The notes: generated by a model from the letters alone, not told the origin. A stretch of DNA of 54,333 nt from an uncultured Clostridia bacterium (GCA_937893125.1 CALBHW010000046.1:1-54333); one strand, 5' to 3'; numbered from the stretch's first letter, positions 42,363 to 51,489 are shown. Translations and numbers: made by a program.

Positions 42363-42593
42363 ATGGACAATCTTTTTTCTTTATCTAACGGTGAAACTGG
42401 AATAAATTACATAATAAAATCAATTGAAGGTAGTAATAAAATAAAAAGGCGTTTACTTGATTTGGGGTTTGTGAACACTTCTGTAAAAATTCTTAAAAGA
42501 TCTACGTTGCGCGGTGTTTTTTTGCTTGAAATTCGGCATTTTGTTCTTGCTTTAAAAAGAAAGGAAGTCGAAAAAATAATGGTGGCAAAATGA
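42363..42593 (+). CDS. feoA: FeoA-domain protein
   Basis: A 76-residue SH3-like FeoA protein, thought to support FeoB-driven ferrous iron uptake. The family core is visible: GSNKIKRRLLDLGFV, then VKILKRSTLRGVFLLEI. ATG 42363 is favoured because upstream residues are not conserved, although no ribosome-binding site precedes it. It overlaps feoB by ATGA. Confidence 0.85.
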   Translation: MDNLFSLSNGETGINYIIKSIEGSNKIKRRLLDLGFVNTSVKILKRSTLRGVFLLEIRHFVLALKRKEVEKIMVAK

Positions 42594-44743
42594 GTAAAGA
42601 ACAAATTGTTTTAGTTGGCAACCCAAATGTGGGCAAAACAACTTTATATAATAAGTTGACAAAAAGTTTCGAACATACGGGCAATTGGCACGGCGTGACT
42701 GTTGACAAAAAAGAAAAAATTATTAAAGTCGAAGGCCGAGAAATTGGCGTTATAGATTTACCTGGATTGTATTCAATGACGAGTTATAGTTTTGAAGAGC
42801 AAGTCGCAATTGACTTTCTTTTATCAAATGACGCAAAAATTGTTAATATTTGTGATGCAAACATTTTGGAACGCAACTTATATCTTACTTTACAACTTTT
42901 AGAAGCGGGTTTAAAGCCTACAATTCTAATCAATTTTGATAATGAGATAAAAAAGAAGGGAAAAGAATATGATTATGACAAATTTTCCAAAATACTCGAT
43001 TTAAAAGTCATAAAAAATGACGTTTTTTTAAAGAAAAATGTTTTTGATTTAAAAGAAAGTACAGCAAAAGTTGCTTTCGCTTCTAACTTGACGCTTGACT
43101 ATCTAAAAAAATTACCTATAACCGAAATTTTATCTATTTTATCATTATCACAGTTGGGAGCTTTTCGTTGCAATAAGGAATTCATAGCAATAAAAGTACT
43201 GGAACAAGATGAAAAAATTATTGAAAAACTAGGTTTGTCTGACTCACAAAAGAAAAGAATTGATGAAATAGTACTAAAAAACGACTACCTAACTTTAATT
43301 GCAAAATATCGCTACGAATTTATTGAAAAAATCTTATTAGAGTGTGTTGTTAAACAAAATAATACAGTGTATGGCAAATTTAAAGCAGACAAATTTGTTT
43401 TAAATAAATTTCTTTGCTTGCCGATTTTTTTGGCTATTCTATTTTTAATTTTTTATATAACTTTTTCATCTTTAGGGTCGATTTTATCGGAAGGTTTAAA
43501 AATAATTATTGACAAACTTATTGGAGACCCAATAACTAATTTGCTTTACAAAATCAATGCGCCTGCGTGGATAATTGGTCTGTTTTCGACGGGAATAATA
43601 GGGGGCGTCGGCGGACTCCTTAGTTTTATTCCACAAATTGTATTGCTATTTTTGTTTTTATCACTTTTAGAAGATAGTGGATATATGTCTCGACTTGCTT
43701 TTTCTTTTGAAGACATATTCTATAAATTCGGGCTAAGCGGGAAAAGCATTTTCACTATTTTAATGAGTTTTGGTTGCACAACAACAGCTGTTTTAACTGC
43801 TCGAAATATTGAAGATAAAAACACAAAAATTAAAACCGCAATGATAAGTCCATATATGAGTTGTAGTGCAAAACTTCCAATTTATGCCGTTATCGGCGGT
43901 GCGTTTTTTAGCAAAGGAAACATATTTATTATAATTGGACTTTATCTTTTGGGCGTCGTTGTGGGACTACTAATTTCAAATCTACTTAGCAAAAAATATT
44001 TGCAAAGCGGTGAAAGGTCGTTTATTCTTGAATTTCCGCCATATAGAATGCCAAGTTTTAAGCAAATAATGATTACCATTTGGCAAAACATAAAACAATT
44101 TGTTGTAAAGGTTGCGACGATTCTTCTTTCATTCAGTGTAATTGTTTGGATATTACAAAATTTTAGTTTCAAATTTGAATATATACCGACCGTTTGGACG
44201 GCGACGAGTATGCTGGAAAAAATAGGGAAAGCGCTTGCTATTATTTTCCGACCAATCGGTCTTGATAACTGGGGGATTGTTGTAAGCTTACTTGTTGGAA
44301 TTATGGCAAAAGAAATGGTTGTAGGAACAATGGCAATTATAAACAATGTTCCGAACTCAGTTAACTTTGAAAAACAACTTGGGGCTAGTTTTCTCGTTAG
44401 TGGATTTGCAATAAATTTTTCAACTTTAACTGCTGTGATAATGATGATTTTTAGCCTTCTATATATGCCTTGTATTTCTACAATTGCAGTTTTAAAAAAA
44501 GAAATTGGTTGGAAACTTACAATTCTAACTTGCGCTGTTCAATTTTCTGTTGCTTATCTAATATGCTTTATCATTTATCAACTTGGGACAGGAACTATTT
44601 TGAGCAAAATTATTATTTCTATATTGGTCGTATTTTTCATCTTGTATCTTTTAATTAAATCCTTTAAAATGGTACGAAGCAAAGGAACGTGTCTAAATTG
44701 CTCAAAAAATTGTAAAAATTGTGTAGCAAAAAACATTGATTAA
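42590..44743 (+). CDS. feoB: Ferrous iron transporter FeoB with Cys-rich tail
   Basis: FeoB couples a cytosolic G domain to a membrane gate for Fe(II). The 717-residue protein has G1 GNPNVGKT, a G2 region with NWHGVTVDKK and G3 DLPGLYSM. G4 appears as NFDN instead of NxxD. Gate blocks follow in the membrane part: FGCTTTAVLTARN and the second gate core MSCSAKLPIYA. The C-terminus carries CLNCSKNCKNC (C-x2-C-x3-C-x2-C), like the small Cys-rich proteins often encoded beside feoB, here fused. Co-translated with feoA. Confidence 0.94.
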   Translation: MSKEQIVLVGNPNVGKTTLYNKLTKSFEHTGNWHGVTVDKKEKIIKVEGREIGVIDLPGLYSMTSYSFEEQVAIDFLLSNDAKIVNICDANILERNLYLTLQLLEAGLKPTILINFDNEIKKKGKEYDYDKFSKILDLKVIKNDVFLKKNVFDLKESTAKVAFASNLTLDYLKKLPITEILSILSLSQLGAFRCNKEFIAIKVLEQDEKIIEKLGLSDSQKKRIDEIVLKNDYLTLIAKYRYEFIEKILLECVVKQNNTVYGKFKADKFVLNKFLCLPIFLAILFLIFYITFSSLGSILSEGLKIIIDKLIGDPITNLLYKINAPAWIIGLFSTGIIGGVGGLLSFIPQIVLLFLFLSLLEDSGYMSRLAFSFEDIFYKFGLSGKSIFTILMSFGCTTTAVLTARNIEDKNTKIKTAMISPYMSCSAKLPIYAVIGGAFFSKGNIFIIIGLYLLGVVVGLLISNLLSKKYLQSGERSFILEFPPYRMPSFKQIMITIWQNIKQFVVKVATILLSFSVIVWILQNFSFKFEYIPTVWTATSMLEKIGKALAIIFRPIGLDNWGIVVSLLVGIMAKEMVVGTMAIINNVPNSVNFEKQLGASFLVSGFAINFSTLTAVIMMIFSLLYMPCISTIAVLKKEIGWKLTILTCAVQFSVAYLICFIIYQLGTGTILSKIIISILVVFFILYLLIKSFKMVRSKGTCLNCSKNCKNCVAKNID

Positions 44744-44787
44744 ATTGGTTATATATGGTAAAATACAATTGTAAAAGTTGGTGAAGT

Positions 44788-46122
44788 ATGAAACCTTTGG
44801 TAGCAATTGTAGGTAGACCAAATGTCGGCAAAAGTACGTTTTTCAATAAAATATGCGGAAGGCGTATAAGTATTGTTGACGACATTGCGGGGGTCACAAG
44901 AGATAGAATTTATGGCGACGCGGAATGGTGTGGCAATTTTTTTACACTTGTTGACACTGGCGGTCTTGACTTTGACAGCAAGGGCGAAATTGAAAAAAAT
45001 ATTTTTAACCAAGCCCAAATTGCAATAGATTTGGCGGATGTTATTCTCTTTTTTGTGGACGGTAAAACAGGGCTTTGTGGTGCAGATAGGCAAGTCGCGG
45101 ATTATTTAATGAAAAGGACAAAAAAGGATGTCGTTTTGGTTGTTAATAAACTTGACAACTTTGAAATGGACAATTTATATGATTTTTATGAACTCGGGTT
45201 TAAGCACGTTTTTCCAATCTCGAGTGAACAAAGTAAAGGACTTGGCGACCTTCTTGACGAAGTCGTAAAGTGCCTCAAGTCGCACAATTTGGATTTGCAG
45301 GAAAATAAAAATGCTACTAAAATTGCCATTGTTGGTAAACCAAATGCGGGCAAGAGTAGTCTTACTAACAAACTTCTTGGAGAAGAAAGACTGGTAGTTA
45401 GTAAAATCGCAGGCACTACGCGTGACGCTATTGACGCTCCATTTAAGTATAATGGGAAAGATTATATTTTGATTGACACTGCGGGACTTAGAAAAAAGTC
45501 GACAATTGAAGATGCAAGTATTGAAAGGTATAGCGTTCTAAGAACTATTGAAGCGATAAAAAGGGCAGATATAGTTATTACAATGATTGATGTCGCGGAT
45601 GGCATTACCGAGCAAGATATTAAGGTCGCGGGTTTTGTTCACGACCAAAAAAAGCCAAACCTAGTCGTTTTAAACAAGTGGGATTTGATTGAGAATAAAG
45701 ACGACAAGACAATAAATGTTTTCAAAAAACGACTTGATGAAGATTTGAAATTTATGGACTACTATGTTCCTTTGTTTATATCCGTCAAAACGGGACAACG
45801 CGTCGGCAAGATTATGGAAGAAGTCGAAAATATTATGAATAATGCAAATAAGAGAATTTCGACAGGTCAGTTAAATGATATTATTCAATCGGCTATCAAT
45901 TTAAAACAACCACCTAGCAAGAATGGGCAAAGGTTAAAAATATTGTACGCGACTCAAACGGGAGTTAATCCCCCAACAATTGTAATATTTGTTAACGACA
46001 AAAACCTTATGCACTTTTCGTACGAAAGGTATCTTGAAAATACCATAAGAAAAGCGGTCGATTTTAGCGGAACACCAATAAATCTTGTGATTAAAAGTCG
46101 CTCAGATAAGGAAGAATTGTAG
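44788..46122 (+). CDS. der: Ribosome biogenesis GTPase Der (EngA)
   Basis: Der has two tandem G domains and acts in late 50S assembly. G1 motifs are GRPNVGKST (about residue 8) and GKPNAGKSS (about 182). G3 motifs are DTGGLD and DTAGLR, and G4 motifs are NKLD and NKWD. The KH-like C-terminal domain is complete (to VKSRSDKEEL). Length 444 is normal. No strong ribosome-binding site precedes the ATG (only GTTGGTGAAGT). plsY starts two bases after the stop. Confidence 0.96.
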   Translation: MKPLVAIVGRPNVGKSTFFNKICGRRISIVDDIAGVTRDRIYGDAEWCGNFFTLVDTGGLDFDSKGEIEKNIFNQAQIAIDLADVILFFVDGKTGLCGADRQVADYLMKRTKKDVVLVVNKLDNFEMDNLYDFYELGFKHVFPISSEQSKGLGDLLDEVVKCLKSHNLDLQENKNATKIAIVGKPNAGKSSLTNKLLGEERLVVSKIAGTTRDAIDAPFKYNGKDYILIDTAGLRKKSTIEDASIERYSVLRTIEAIKRADIVITMIDVADGITEQDIKVAGFVHDQKKPNLVVLNKWDLIENKDDKTINVFKKRLDEDLKFMDYYVPLFISVKTGQRVGKIMEEVENIMNNANKRISTGQLNDIIQSAINLKQPPSKNGQRLKILYATQTGVNPPTIVIFVNDKNLMHFSYERYLENTIRKAVDFSGTPINLVIKSRSDKEEL

Positions 46123-46124
46123 AT

Positions 46125-46829
46125 ATGGAATGGTGGAAATTTGTAATTTTGATAATTGGTTCATATCTAATTGGCAACATCTTTTTTGCGAGAATTATTA
46201 GCCGTGCAAAACACTACGACATTTCAAAATCGGGAAGTGGCAACCCTGGAACAATGAATATGCTACGAAATCTCGGCTTTGGAATTGGGCTCTTGACGCT
46301 TTTTCTTGATATGTTAAAGGGAATAATTCCTGCATTATGTGGTTTCTACCTTTTTGGCGGGCCAAGTGGTGGGCTTAATGCATATATTGGGCTTTTTACG
46401 GCTGGACTATCGGCGCTAGTTGGCAATATTTTTCCAGTTTTTTACCACTTTAAAGGCGGGAAAGGCGCTGCCGTATGCTATGGAATGTTTTGCGTCGCCA
46501 ATCCACTTTTAGGAGTGGTAATCTTTGTCGGCGGATTTATTTTCTTGCTACTTTTTGATTACGCTTCGCTTGTGTCCTTTTTAATGGTTACGCTTTTTAC
46601 CATCGTTGAAGCGTACACTCTTGGAATTTTAAACGGCTCGGGAAACATCGTTCTAAGTTTGTTGTTATTTGCAATTTTTTGTTTGGTCTTTTTTGCACAT
46701 AGACAAAATATTTTTAGGTTGCTTATAGGGAAAGAAAATAAAATCAATTTTCGCGATAAGTTGCATAAAATAGGAAAGAGACAATCAAAAGACGAGAAAG
46801 AAAAAATAAAGCAAAAAGAAATTGGTTAG
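46125..46829 (+). CDS. plsY: Glycerol-3-phosphate acyltransferase PlsY
   Basis: PlsY acylates glycerol-3-phosphate from acyl-phosphate, the first step in phospholipid synthesis. The 234-residue polytopic protein has the three family motifs: SGSGNPGTMNMLRNLG, FKGGKGAA and the C-terminal AHRQNI region. A Lys-rich cytosolic tail adds about 20 residues. The stop codon lies inside the terminator stem that follows. The der-plsY order is common in Firmicutes; gpsA, which often follows, is absent. Confidence 0.95.
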   Translation: MEWWKFVILIIGSYLIGNIFFARIISRAKHYDISKSGSGNPGTMNMLRNLGFGIGLLTLFLDMLKGIIPALCGFYLFGGPSGGLNAYIGLFTAGLSALVGNIFPVFYHFKGGKGAAVCYGMFCVANPLLGVVIFVGGFIFLLLFDYASLVSFLMVTLFTIVEAYTLGILNGSGNIVLSLLLFAIFCLVFFAHRQNIFRLLIGKENKINFRDKLHKIGKRQSKDEKEKIKQKEIG

Positions 46830-46850
46830 TTTTAAAACTAACCTTTTTTT
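46824..46850 (+). terminator. Terminator containing the plsY stop codon
   Basis: A perfect 10-bp stem (GGTTAGTTTT with AAAACTAACC) is followed by TTTTTTT. The plsY stop TAG (46827-46829) is within the left arm, so ribosomes and the hairpin should compete at the 3' end. Confidence 0.88.
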
Positions 46851-46977
46851 ATTTCAGATAACTGTGTGATACGCTTTGTTTTTTTAGCTTACAAAACGGA
46901 TTGTTTTATTCTAATCTATAATGAAGAAGATTATATATGCGCCCAAAATTTCGCTAAAAATCTATTTAATTATACTA

Positions 46978-47044
46978 ATCTTCAACAAGTTGTGGCATCA
47001 AAAGTTTAAGTATTCTTCCGTATATCCCGCAAGTAACTACATAT
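46978..47044 (+). repeat. Dispersed intergenic repeat, copy D (partial)
   Basis: CAACAAGTTGTGGCATC is identical to the core of the copy at 21551-21668, and a diverged GTTTAAGTATTC follows where the other has GTTTGAATAAAC. It lies in the 369-base spacer between plsY and spoIVA. Apart from the plsY terminator, nothing else is recognised there. Confidence 0.5.
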
Positions 47045-47198
47045 TTTAGCTTCATATGAAATATTTTGAAAAATTTAATATTTAAGAATAAGGTATTGTA
47101 TATTTCCTTTACATATTTTTCTCTTTTTTTGACAAAATTTGCATAAGAAAAAAGGCGAAGGCATATATTTTGGTATATCGAATTTGTTGGAGGAAAAT

Positions 47199-48677
47199 AT
47201 GGATTCGTATAAAATTTATGAAGATATTTCAAAACGTACTGGCGGAGACATTTATCTTGGTGTCGTAGGACCTGTTCGTTCTGGAAAATCTACGTTTATA
47301 ACAAATTTTGTAAATAAAATGGTTTTGCCAAACATCGAAAATGAATTTGACAAAACGCGCACGATTGATGAGCTGCCACAAAGTGCAGACGGAAAAACAA
47401 TTATGACAACACAGCCTAGATTTGTTCCAAAAGATGCTGTAAAGATAAAAATCAACGACAATATTGACTTAAAAGTTAGGCTTGTAGACTGTGTTGGATA
47501 TACAGTAAATGGTGCGGAAGGTTTGGTAGAAAATAATAAGCCAAGGCTTATCAACACTCCTTGGAGTGACGAGCCTCTTCCATTTGAAACAGCTGCAGAA
47601 ATTGGCACGCGCAAGGTCATAAAAGACCATTCAACGGTTGCCGTCGTTGTGACGACCGATGGAACATTTGGTGAACTTGAAAGGGAAAATTATATTAAAG
47701 CGGAAAGCCAAACTATTGATGAACTAAAAAACACGGGGAAGCCATTTGTTGTTGTTTTAAATACCGCAAAGCCAAACGATAAAGCAACAACAATTTTGGT
47801 TGAAACAATGAAAGCAAATTATAGTGTCCCTGTTCTTGCAATTGATGTTGCAAAATTAAACGAAAAGGACATTGGAAGTATTTTTGTAAATTTGCTTAAC
47901 GAATTCCCGCTATATTCATTGCGAGTCAAAATGCCAAAATGGTTGCAAGTTTTACCTTTTGATAACGACCTTATTCAAGAAATTGTGACAGAAAGCAAAC
48001 TCCTTGTTAATGATGCAACAAAAGTTGGCGAAATCAGTTCAGTAGAAAATTTATTTAGTAATTCGGCGAACTTTGAGCCAATTAAGCTCTCAAATATAAA
48101 TATGGGCGAAGGCGTAGCCTACCTTGAAATTGAGCCTAAGCAAGACCTATTCTACAAGGTATTGTCGAACGAATGCGGTCAACAAATCGGAAGTGATTTT
48201 GAACTAATCTCCTATATAAAAACTCTCGCCTATGCCAAAACTGAGTATGACAAAGTAAAAGAAGCGCTAGAACAAGTGGAAAAAGATGGTTACGGCGTTG
48301 TCAGCCCTAAAATGGAAGAAATGCGTCTTGAGGAGCCTGAAATAGTAAAGCAAGGTTCACGCTACGGTGTGAGATTAAAAGCAAGCGCTCCAAGTTTGCA
48401 TATTATGAAAGTGGATGTTAATACCGAAATTTGCCCTGTAGTTGGAAGCGAGCAACAAAGTGAAGATATTGTTAAATATCTGCTTAAAGAATTTGAAAGC
48501 AATCCAAAAGGGCTTTGGGAAACAAATATGTTTGGCAAAAGTTTGCATAGCCTTGTAAACGAGGGCTTAAACAAAAAAATTGTTCAAATGCCACTAGAAG
48601 CGCAAAAGAAAATGCGTAAAACTTTAGGCAGAATTGTCAATGAAGGTAAGGGCGGAATAATTTGTATTTTGCTCTAA
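47199..48677 (+). CDS. spoIVA: Stage IV sporulation ATPase SpoIVA
   Basis: SpoIVA is a TRAFAC-family ATPase that polymerises on the forespore surface and nucleates the coat. The 492-residue protein, the same length as in Bacillus, has Walker A GPVRSGKST (about 25-33). RLVDCVGYTVNGAEG follows, and the C-terminal end GKGGIICILL is typical. ATG 47199 lies eight bases after TTGGAGG; the frame extends to 47139 without support. Expected to be read by sigma-E, but I could not find a convincing sigma-E promoter. Confidence 0.96.
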   Translation: MDSYKIYEDISKRTGGDIYLGVVGPVRSGKSTFITNFVNKMVLPNIENEFDKTRTIDELPQSADGKTIMTTQPRFVPKDAVKIKINDNIDLKVRLVDCVGYTVNGAEGLVENNKPRLINTPWSDEPLPFETAAEIGTRKVIKDHSTVAVVVTTDGTFGELERENYIKAESQTIDELKNTGKPFVVVLNTAKPNDKATTILVETMKANYSVPVLAIDVAKLNEKDIGSIFVNLLNEFPLYSLRVKMPKWLQVLPFDNDLIQEIVTESKLLVNDATKVGEISSVENLFSNSANFEPIKLSNINMGEGVAYLEIEPKQDLFYKVLSNECGQQIGSDFELISYIKTLAYAKTEYDKVKEALEQVEKDGYGVVSPKMEEMRLEEPEIVKQGSRYGVRLKASAPSLHIMKVDVNTEICPVVGSEQQSEDIVKYLLKEFESNPKGLWETNMFGKSLHSLVNEGLNKKIVQMPLEAQKKMRKTLGRIVNEGKGGIICILL

Positions 48678-48764
48678 TTAAATTTAAATATAAAAGGCAA
48701 AGTTATATATTGTTCTAAAAAAATACAGTAAAGAATAATCTACCCCAAGTAATATATCCATTAA

Positions 48765-48804
48765 AAAATCTTCGAAGCGATGTCACTTCGAAGATTTTTT
48801 TGCC
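48765..48804. terminator. Bidirectional terminator between spoIVA and the DUF378 gene
   Basis: AAAATCTTCGAAG (48765-48777) pairs perfectly with CTTCGAAGATTTT (48786-48798) with an 8-base loop. A/T runs on both sides suit both strands. Confidence 0.9.
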
Positions 48805-48860
48805 CAAAATATTGTTTTGATAAATTAGTGTGCTAAAAGAAAGGCTTTTTCAATTTGATG

Positions 48861-49073
48861 TTAGTCCCAAAGAGAAATTTTGCCTCTATCAATAAATGGA
48901 ACAATCAAAAGCCAAATGCCTGCAACCGCTACAAGGCAATAAATGATTGTTGCGATGACCGCAACGCCACCTGTGATTGCTGAGACTAAATTCCAATTAA
49001 AAATAGCCACCAATCCCCAGTTAAGCGCTCCAATGAGTAGCACGATCCAAGCAATAAAATTAGCGATTTTCAT
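48861..49073 (-). CDS. DUF378 family membrane protein
   Basis: A 70-residue protein with two membrane helices (about 3-22 and 34-58). The conserved opening ALNWGLVAIFNWNLV is characteristic of DUF378 (YuzA-like) proteins. The function is unknown. AAAGGGGG precedes the ATG on the minus strand. Convergent with spoIVA. Confidence 0.88.
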   Translation of the reverse strand: MKIANFIAWIVLLIGALNWGLVAIFNWNLVSAITGGVAVIATIIYCLVAVAGIWLLIVPFIDRGKISLWD

Positions 49074-49146
49074 TTTTTATCCCCCTTTAATCCTAGTTTA
49101 GATTGTTTTTTGCAAAATATACATTCAAAGGGGAATGTTTTATAAA

Positions 49147-49178
49147 AAAAGACACCTATATAGATGTCCTTTTATAAC
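49147..49178 (-). terminator. Terminator after tRNA-His
   Basis: On the minus strand GACATC pairs with GGTGTC (one G-U) around a TATATA loop, followed by TTTTTTT. Confidence 0.6.
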
Positions 49179-49256
49179 TGGGGTGAAAGATGGGACTCGA
49201 ACCCACGACCTCCAGAGCCACAATCTGGCGTTCTAGCCAACTGAACTACATTCACC
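49179..49256 (-). tRNA. tRNA-His(GTG)
   Basis: Anticodon loop TTGTGGC. The extra 5' G (G-1) opposite C73 marks histidine identity. CCA is encoded. The acceptor stem has one T-T mismatch at pair 6-67. Confidence 0.94.
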
Positions 49257-49437
49257 ATATTTTTTTTATTTATTGTTAGGTCAAATTTGAAAAATCAAAG
49301 TGCAAGGTGTTTTTGAATAAGTCAAAATTGTTTTCGATAAACCATCAACAAAGATTTCTGTTAGAAATTTTATTGAAATAAGGCAATGTTAAAATTCTTA
49401 CTAATAGACCTTAAAACAAATTGCATTTTATTTTATA

Positions 49438-49468
49438 AAGGTGCAAAAGTGGGAACCTTTGCACCTTT
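49438..49468 (-). terminator. Terminator after tRNA-Arg
   Basis: AAAGGTGCAAA pairs perfectly with TTTGCACCTTT. It lies three bases beyond the 3' end of the minus-strand tRNA-Arg. Confidence 0.7.
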
Positions 49469-49470
49469 TT

Positions 49471-49547
49471 TGGTGTTCCAGGAGGGATTTGAACCCCCGA
49501 CACCCGCCTTAGAAGGGCGGTGCTCTATCCAGCTGAGCTACTGAAAC
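49471..49547 (-). tRNA. tRNA-Arg(TCT)
   Basis: Anticodon loop CTTCTAA. The acceptor GTTTCAG pairs with CTGGAAC (one U-G). CCA is encoded. Transcribed after tRNA-Gly(TCC). Confidence 0.96.
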
Positions 49548-49552
49548 AAATG

Positions 49553-49626
49553 TGGAGCGGGTGAAGGGAATCGGACCCTCGCAGCCAGCTTGGAAGGCTG
49601 GAACTCTACCACTGAGCTACACCCGC
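49553..49626 (-). tRNA. tRNA-Gly(TCC)
   Basis: Anticodon loop CTTCCAA. The acceptor GCGGGTG pairs perfectly with CACCCGC. CCA is encoded. It begins the two-gene minus-strand operon. Confidence 0.96.
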
Positions 49627-49643
49627 ACATTCAATGCTTCTAT

Positions 49644-49672
49644 ACTTTATCACGATAACAAAAACTTGTCAA
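49644..49672 (-). promoter_or_regulatory. Promoter of the Gly-Arg tRNA operon
   Basis: On the minus strand TTGACA (49672-49667), 17 bases, TAAAGT (49649-49644), 18 bases before tRNA-Gly. Confidence 0.72.
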
Positions 49673-49848
49673 CTTTATTCTCGAATATTTTTTATATTTT
49701 TACAATTTTTTTAGGAAAAAGAATTAAAATGTCATTTCTTGCTTGATTTTTTTGCTTTTTTGTAACATAATTAGTTGTGTTTAAAATTTTTAATCACACA
49801 AACAAATATTTTAAACAAAAGTGAAATGTAAAATTTTTACACTTTTAT

Positions 49849-49924
49849 TGGGGTGTCGCCAAGTGGTAAGGCATTGGACTCTGACTCCAACATCGCGTAG
49901 GTTCGAACCCTACCACCCCAGCCA
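49849..49924 (+). tRNA. tRNA-Gln(CTG)
   Basis: Anticodon loop CTCTGAC. The acceptor TGGGGTG with CACCCCA includes the U1-A72 pair typical of bacterial tRNA-Gln. CCA is encoded. The next gene starts 22 bases later. Confidence 0.95.
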
Positions 49925-49945
49925 AGTCTAAAAGAAGGGTAATAT

Positions 49946-50947
49946 ATGTACTTTGACCAGCCAAAAATTGTCCCGATGCAGTGCGGAAAACGCGACACAA
50001 CAAAAAAAGACCATTGGGAAAAGCTTGATATTAGTGAATATAAAATTTCTAAGCCGACGGTTTTGTGTTTTGGCGGGAATAGAACTTTTGACCCAAAAGA
50101 TGCAAATGCTTTTTGCAAGTCGGCGGAAGAATTACTTTTAAACAACAGTGTCTCAAAGGATATAGATAGAAACGATTACGATTTGGTTGGTTTTTGTTAT
50201 GGCCACTATCCTTTAAAAAATCAAACGGAAATTTCGCGCTTAGAGAATGAAGAGGCGCAAATTATTGAAAAAAGATTACTAAGACCACTTTATTTAAACA
50301 AAAACGGCAAGCCTTTAAGCGTTGAAAAAACGGAAAAAAACTTTAACCTTTTGACCGTTTTTTGCCATAGTTATGGCTCAATTGCTTTTGATAAGGTTAT
50401 TCATTATGCATATGAAAATATGACAGAATGTGGATTTTCCTACGAACAAATATCAAAAATTATGTCACAAATTATTTGTGTTTCGTACGCGCCAAGAAGT
50501 TTAATCGGGGGAGTTTCTTCAATCCAAATTATTTCTGGTTGTGACGGTTACGATATTCCAGAAAATGCAAGCAAAAAAATGCGTAACACATATTTTTCTC
50601 GTTTTTATAAATATTTTGATACAAAAAATATGTGGGGAAACGGTACTCAAATTGCAAATAAAAATACCCTTGGTGTTTATACAACAAATATGACAAATGA
50701 AGAATTTATGAATGACCATTGCTTGCAAGTTTTGATGGATGGTGGGAATGATAAAGTAAGATATAGTAGTGAAAACGCAAAATCAATTTTTTATGTTGCC
50801 CAACAATCCCTTGCATTGTCAGTTAAAAATAGCGTCGAAAATTTTAAAACCAAAAATTTTCAAAGGAAGCCAGATATAAATAAATTATATTCCAAAGCAA
50901 AATACATTTTAGGTAAACGCCAAATAGACCTAGAACACGAAATGTGA
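49946..50947 (+). CDS. Unknown protein, possible alpha/beta-hydrolase fold
   Basis: A 333-residue soluble protein. VLCFGGNRTFDPKDANAF and LVGFCYGHYP look like early strands and loops of an alpha/beta-hydrolase. TVFCHSYGSIAFDKVI has the layout of a nucleophile elbow (strand, x-H-S-Y-G, helix), although the first Gly of GxSxG is Cys. A later YDIPEN/HCLQVLMDGGNDK region could hold the acid and histidine. The substrate is unknown. It has no signal peptide. GAAGGGT precedes the ATG. It lies between tRNA-Gln(CTG) and tRNA-Gln(TTG) and is probably co-transcribed with the former. Confidence 0.7.
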   Translation: MYFDQPKIVPMQCGKRDTTKKDHWEKLDISEYKISKPTVLCFGGNRTFDPKDANAFCKSAEELLLNNSVSKDIDRNDYDLVGFCYGHYPLKNQTEISRLENEEAQIIEKRLLRPLYLNKNGKPLSVEKTEKNFNLLTVFCHSYGSIAFDKVIHYAYENMTECGFSYEQISKIMSQIICVSYAPRSLIGGVSSIQIISGCDGYDIPENASKKMRNTYFSRFYKYFDTKNMWGNGTQIANKNTLGVYTTNMTNEEFMNDHCLQVLMDGGNDKVRYSSENAKSIFYVAQQSLALSVKNSVENFKTKNFQRKPDINKLYSKAKYILGKRQIDLEHEM

Positions 50948-51193
50948 TTTTTTTATATAACAATTTACTATTTACCCGTATGAGTGCAAAAGGTTGTTAA
51001 ATTAAAAATAATTGGTTTTTTTTAAAATTTAAAACTTTTTATAGTTATTGGCAAAATATCGTTTTTTGGGGAAGGTAGTCACACAATTTTTATAAAAACA
51101 ACTAAAAAGTGAGTCAAAATTTGTGAAGAAAATAAAAAATTTAAAAAAAATATAAAAAAATTAAAAATTTTTAAAAAAAATGTCTAAAAGTAC

Positions 51194-51222
51194 TTGATTA
51201 TTTTTTTAAGATTGTATATAAT
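51194..51222 (+). promoter_or_regulatory. Promoter of the Gln-Lys-Leu tRNA operon
   Basis: TTGATT (51194-51199), 17 bases, TATAAT (51217-51222), 20 bases before tRNA-Gln. Confidence 0.82.
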
Positions 51223-51242
51223 GGTCGAGTAGTTGGAAATAG

Positions 51243-51317
51243 TGGGGTGTAGCCAAGCGGTAAGGCACAAGACTTTGACTCTTGCATGCGTAGGTTCAAA
51301 TCCTGCCACCCCAGCCA
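51243..51317 (+). tRNA. tRNA-Gln(TTG)
   Basis: Anticodon loop CTTTGAC. The acceptor TGGGGTG pairs with CACCCCA. CCA is encoded. It closely resembles tRNA-Gln(CTG) at 49849, suggesting duplication. Confidence 0.96.
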
Positions 51318-51322
51318 TGCGT

Positions 51323-51398
51323 GATTCACTAGCTCAGTCGGTAGAGCACTTGACTTTTAATCAAGGGGTCCCGAGTTCGAACCTCGGGTGGATCACCA
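51323..51398 (+). tRNA. tRNA-Lys(TTT)
   Basis: Anticodon loop CTTTTAA. The acceptor GATTCAC pairs with GTGGATC (one U-G). CCA is encoded. Confidence 0.96.
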
Positions 51399-51406
51399 TT
51401 TTTTTT

Positions 51407-51489
51407 GCGGATGTGGCGAAATTGGTAGACGCGTTAGACTTAGGATCTAATGGGAGACCGTGGGGGTTCAAGTCCTCTCATCCGCACCA
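51407..51489 (+). tRNA. tRNA-Leu(TAG)
   Basis: Class II tRNA with a long variable arm, anticodon loop CTTAGGA, perfect acceptor GCGGATG/CATCCGC and encoded CCA. Confidence 0.96.

Noticed and set aside
47100..47198. Sigma-E promoter for spoIVA
   Set aside because: ACATATT at 47111 resembles a -35, but no CATACA-type -10 lies at the right distance.
49837..50145. Antisense reading frame over tRNA-Gln and the hydrolase-like gene
   Set aside because: It runs through a tRNA gene and has no start signals.
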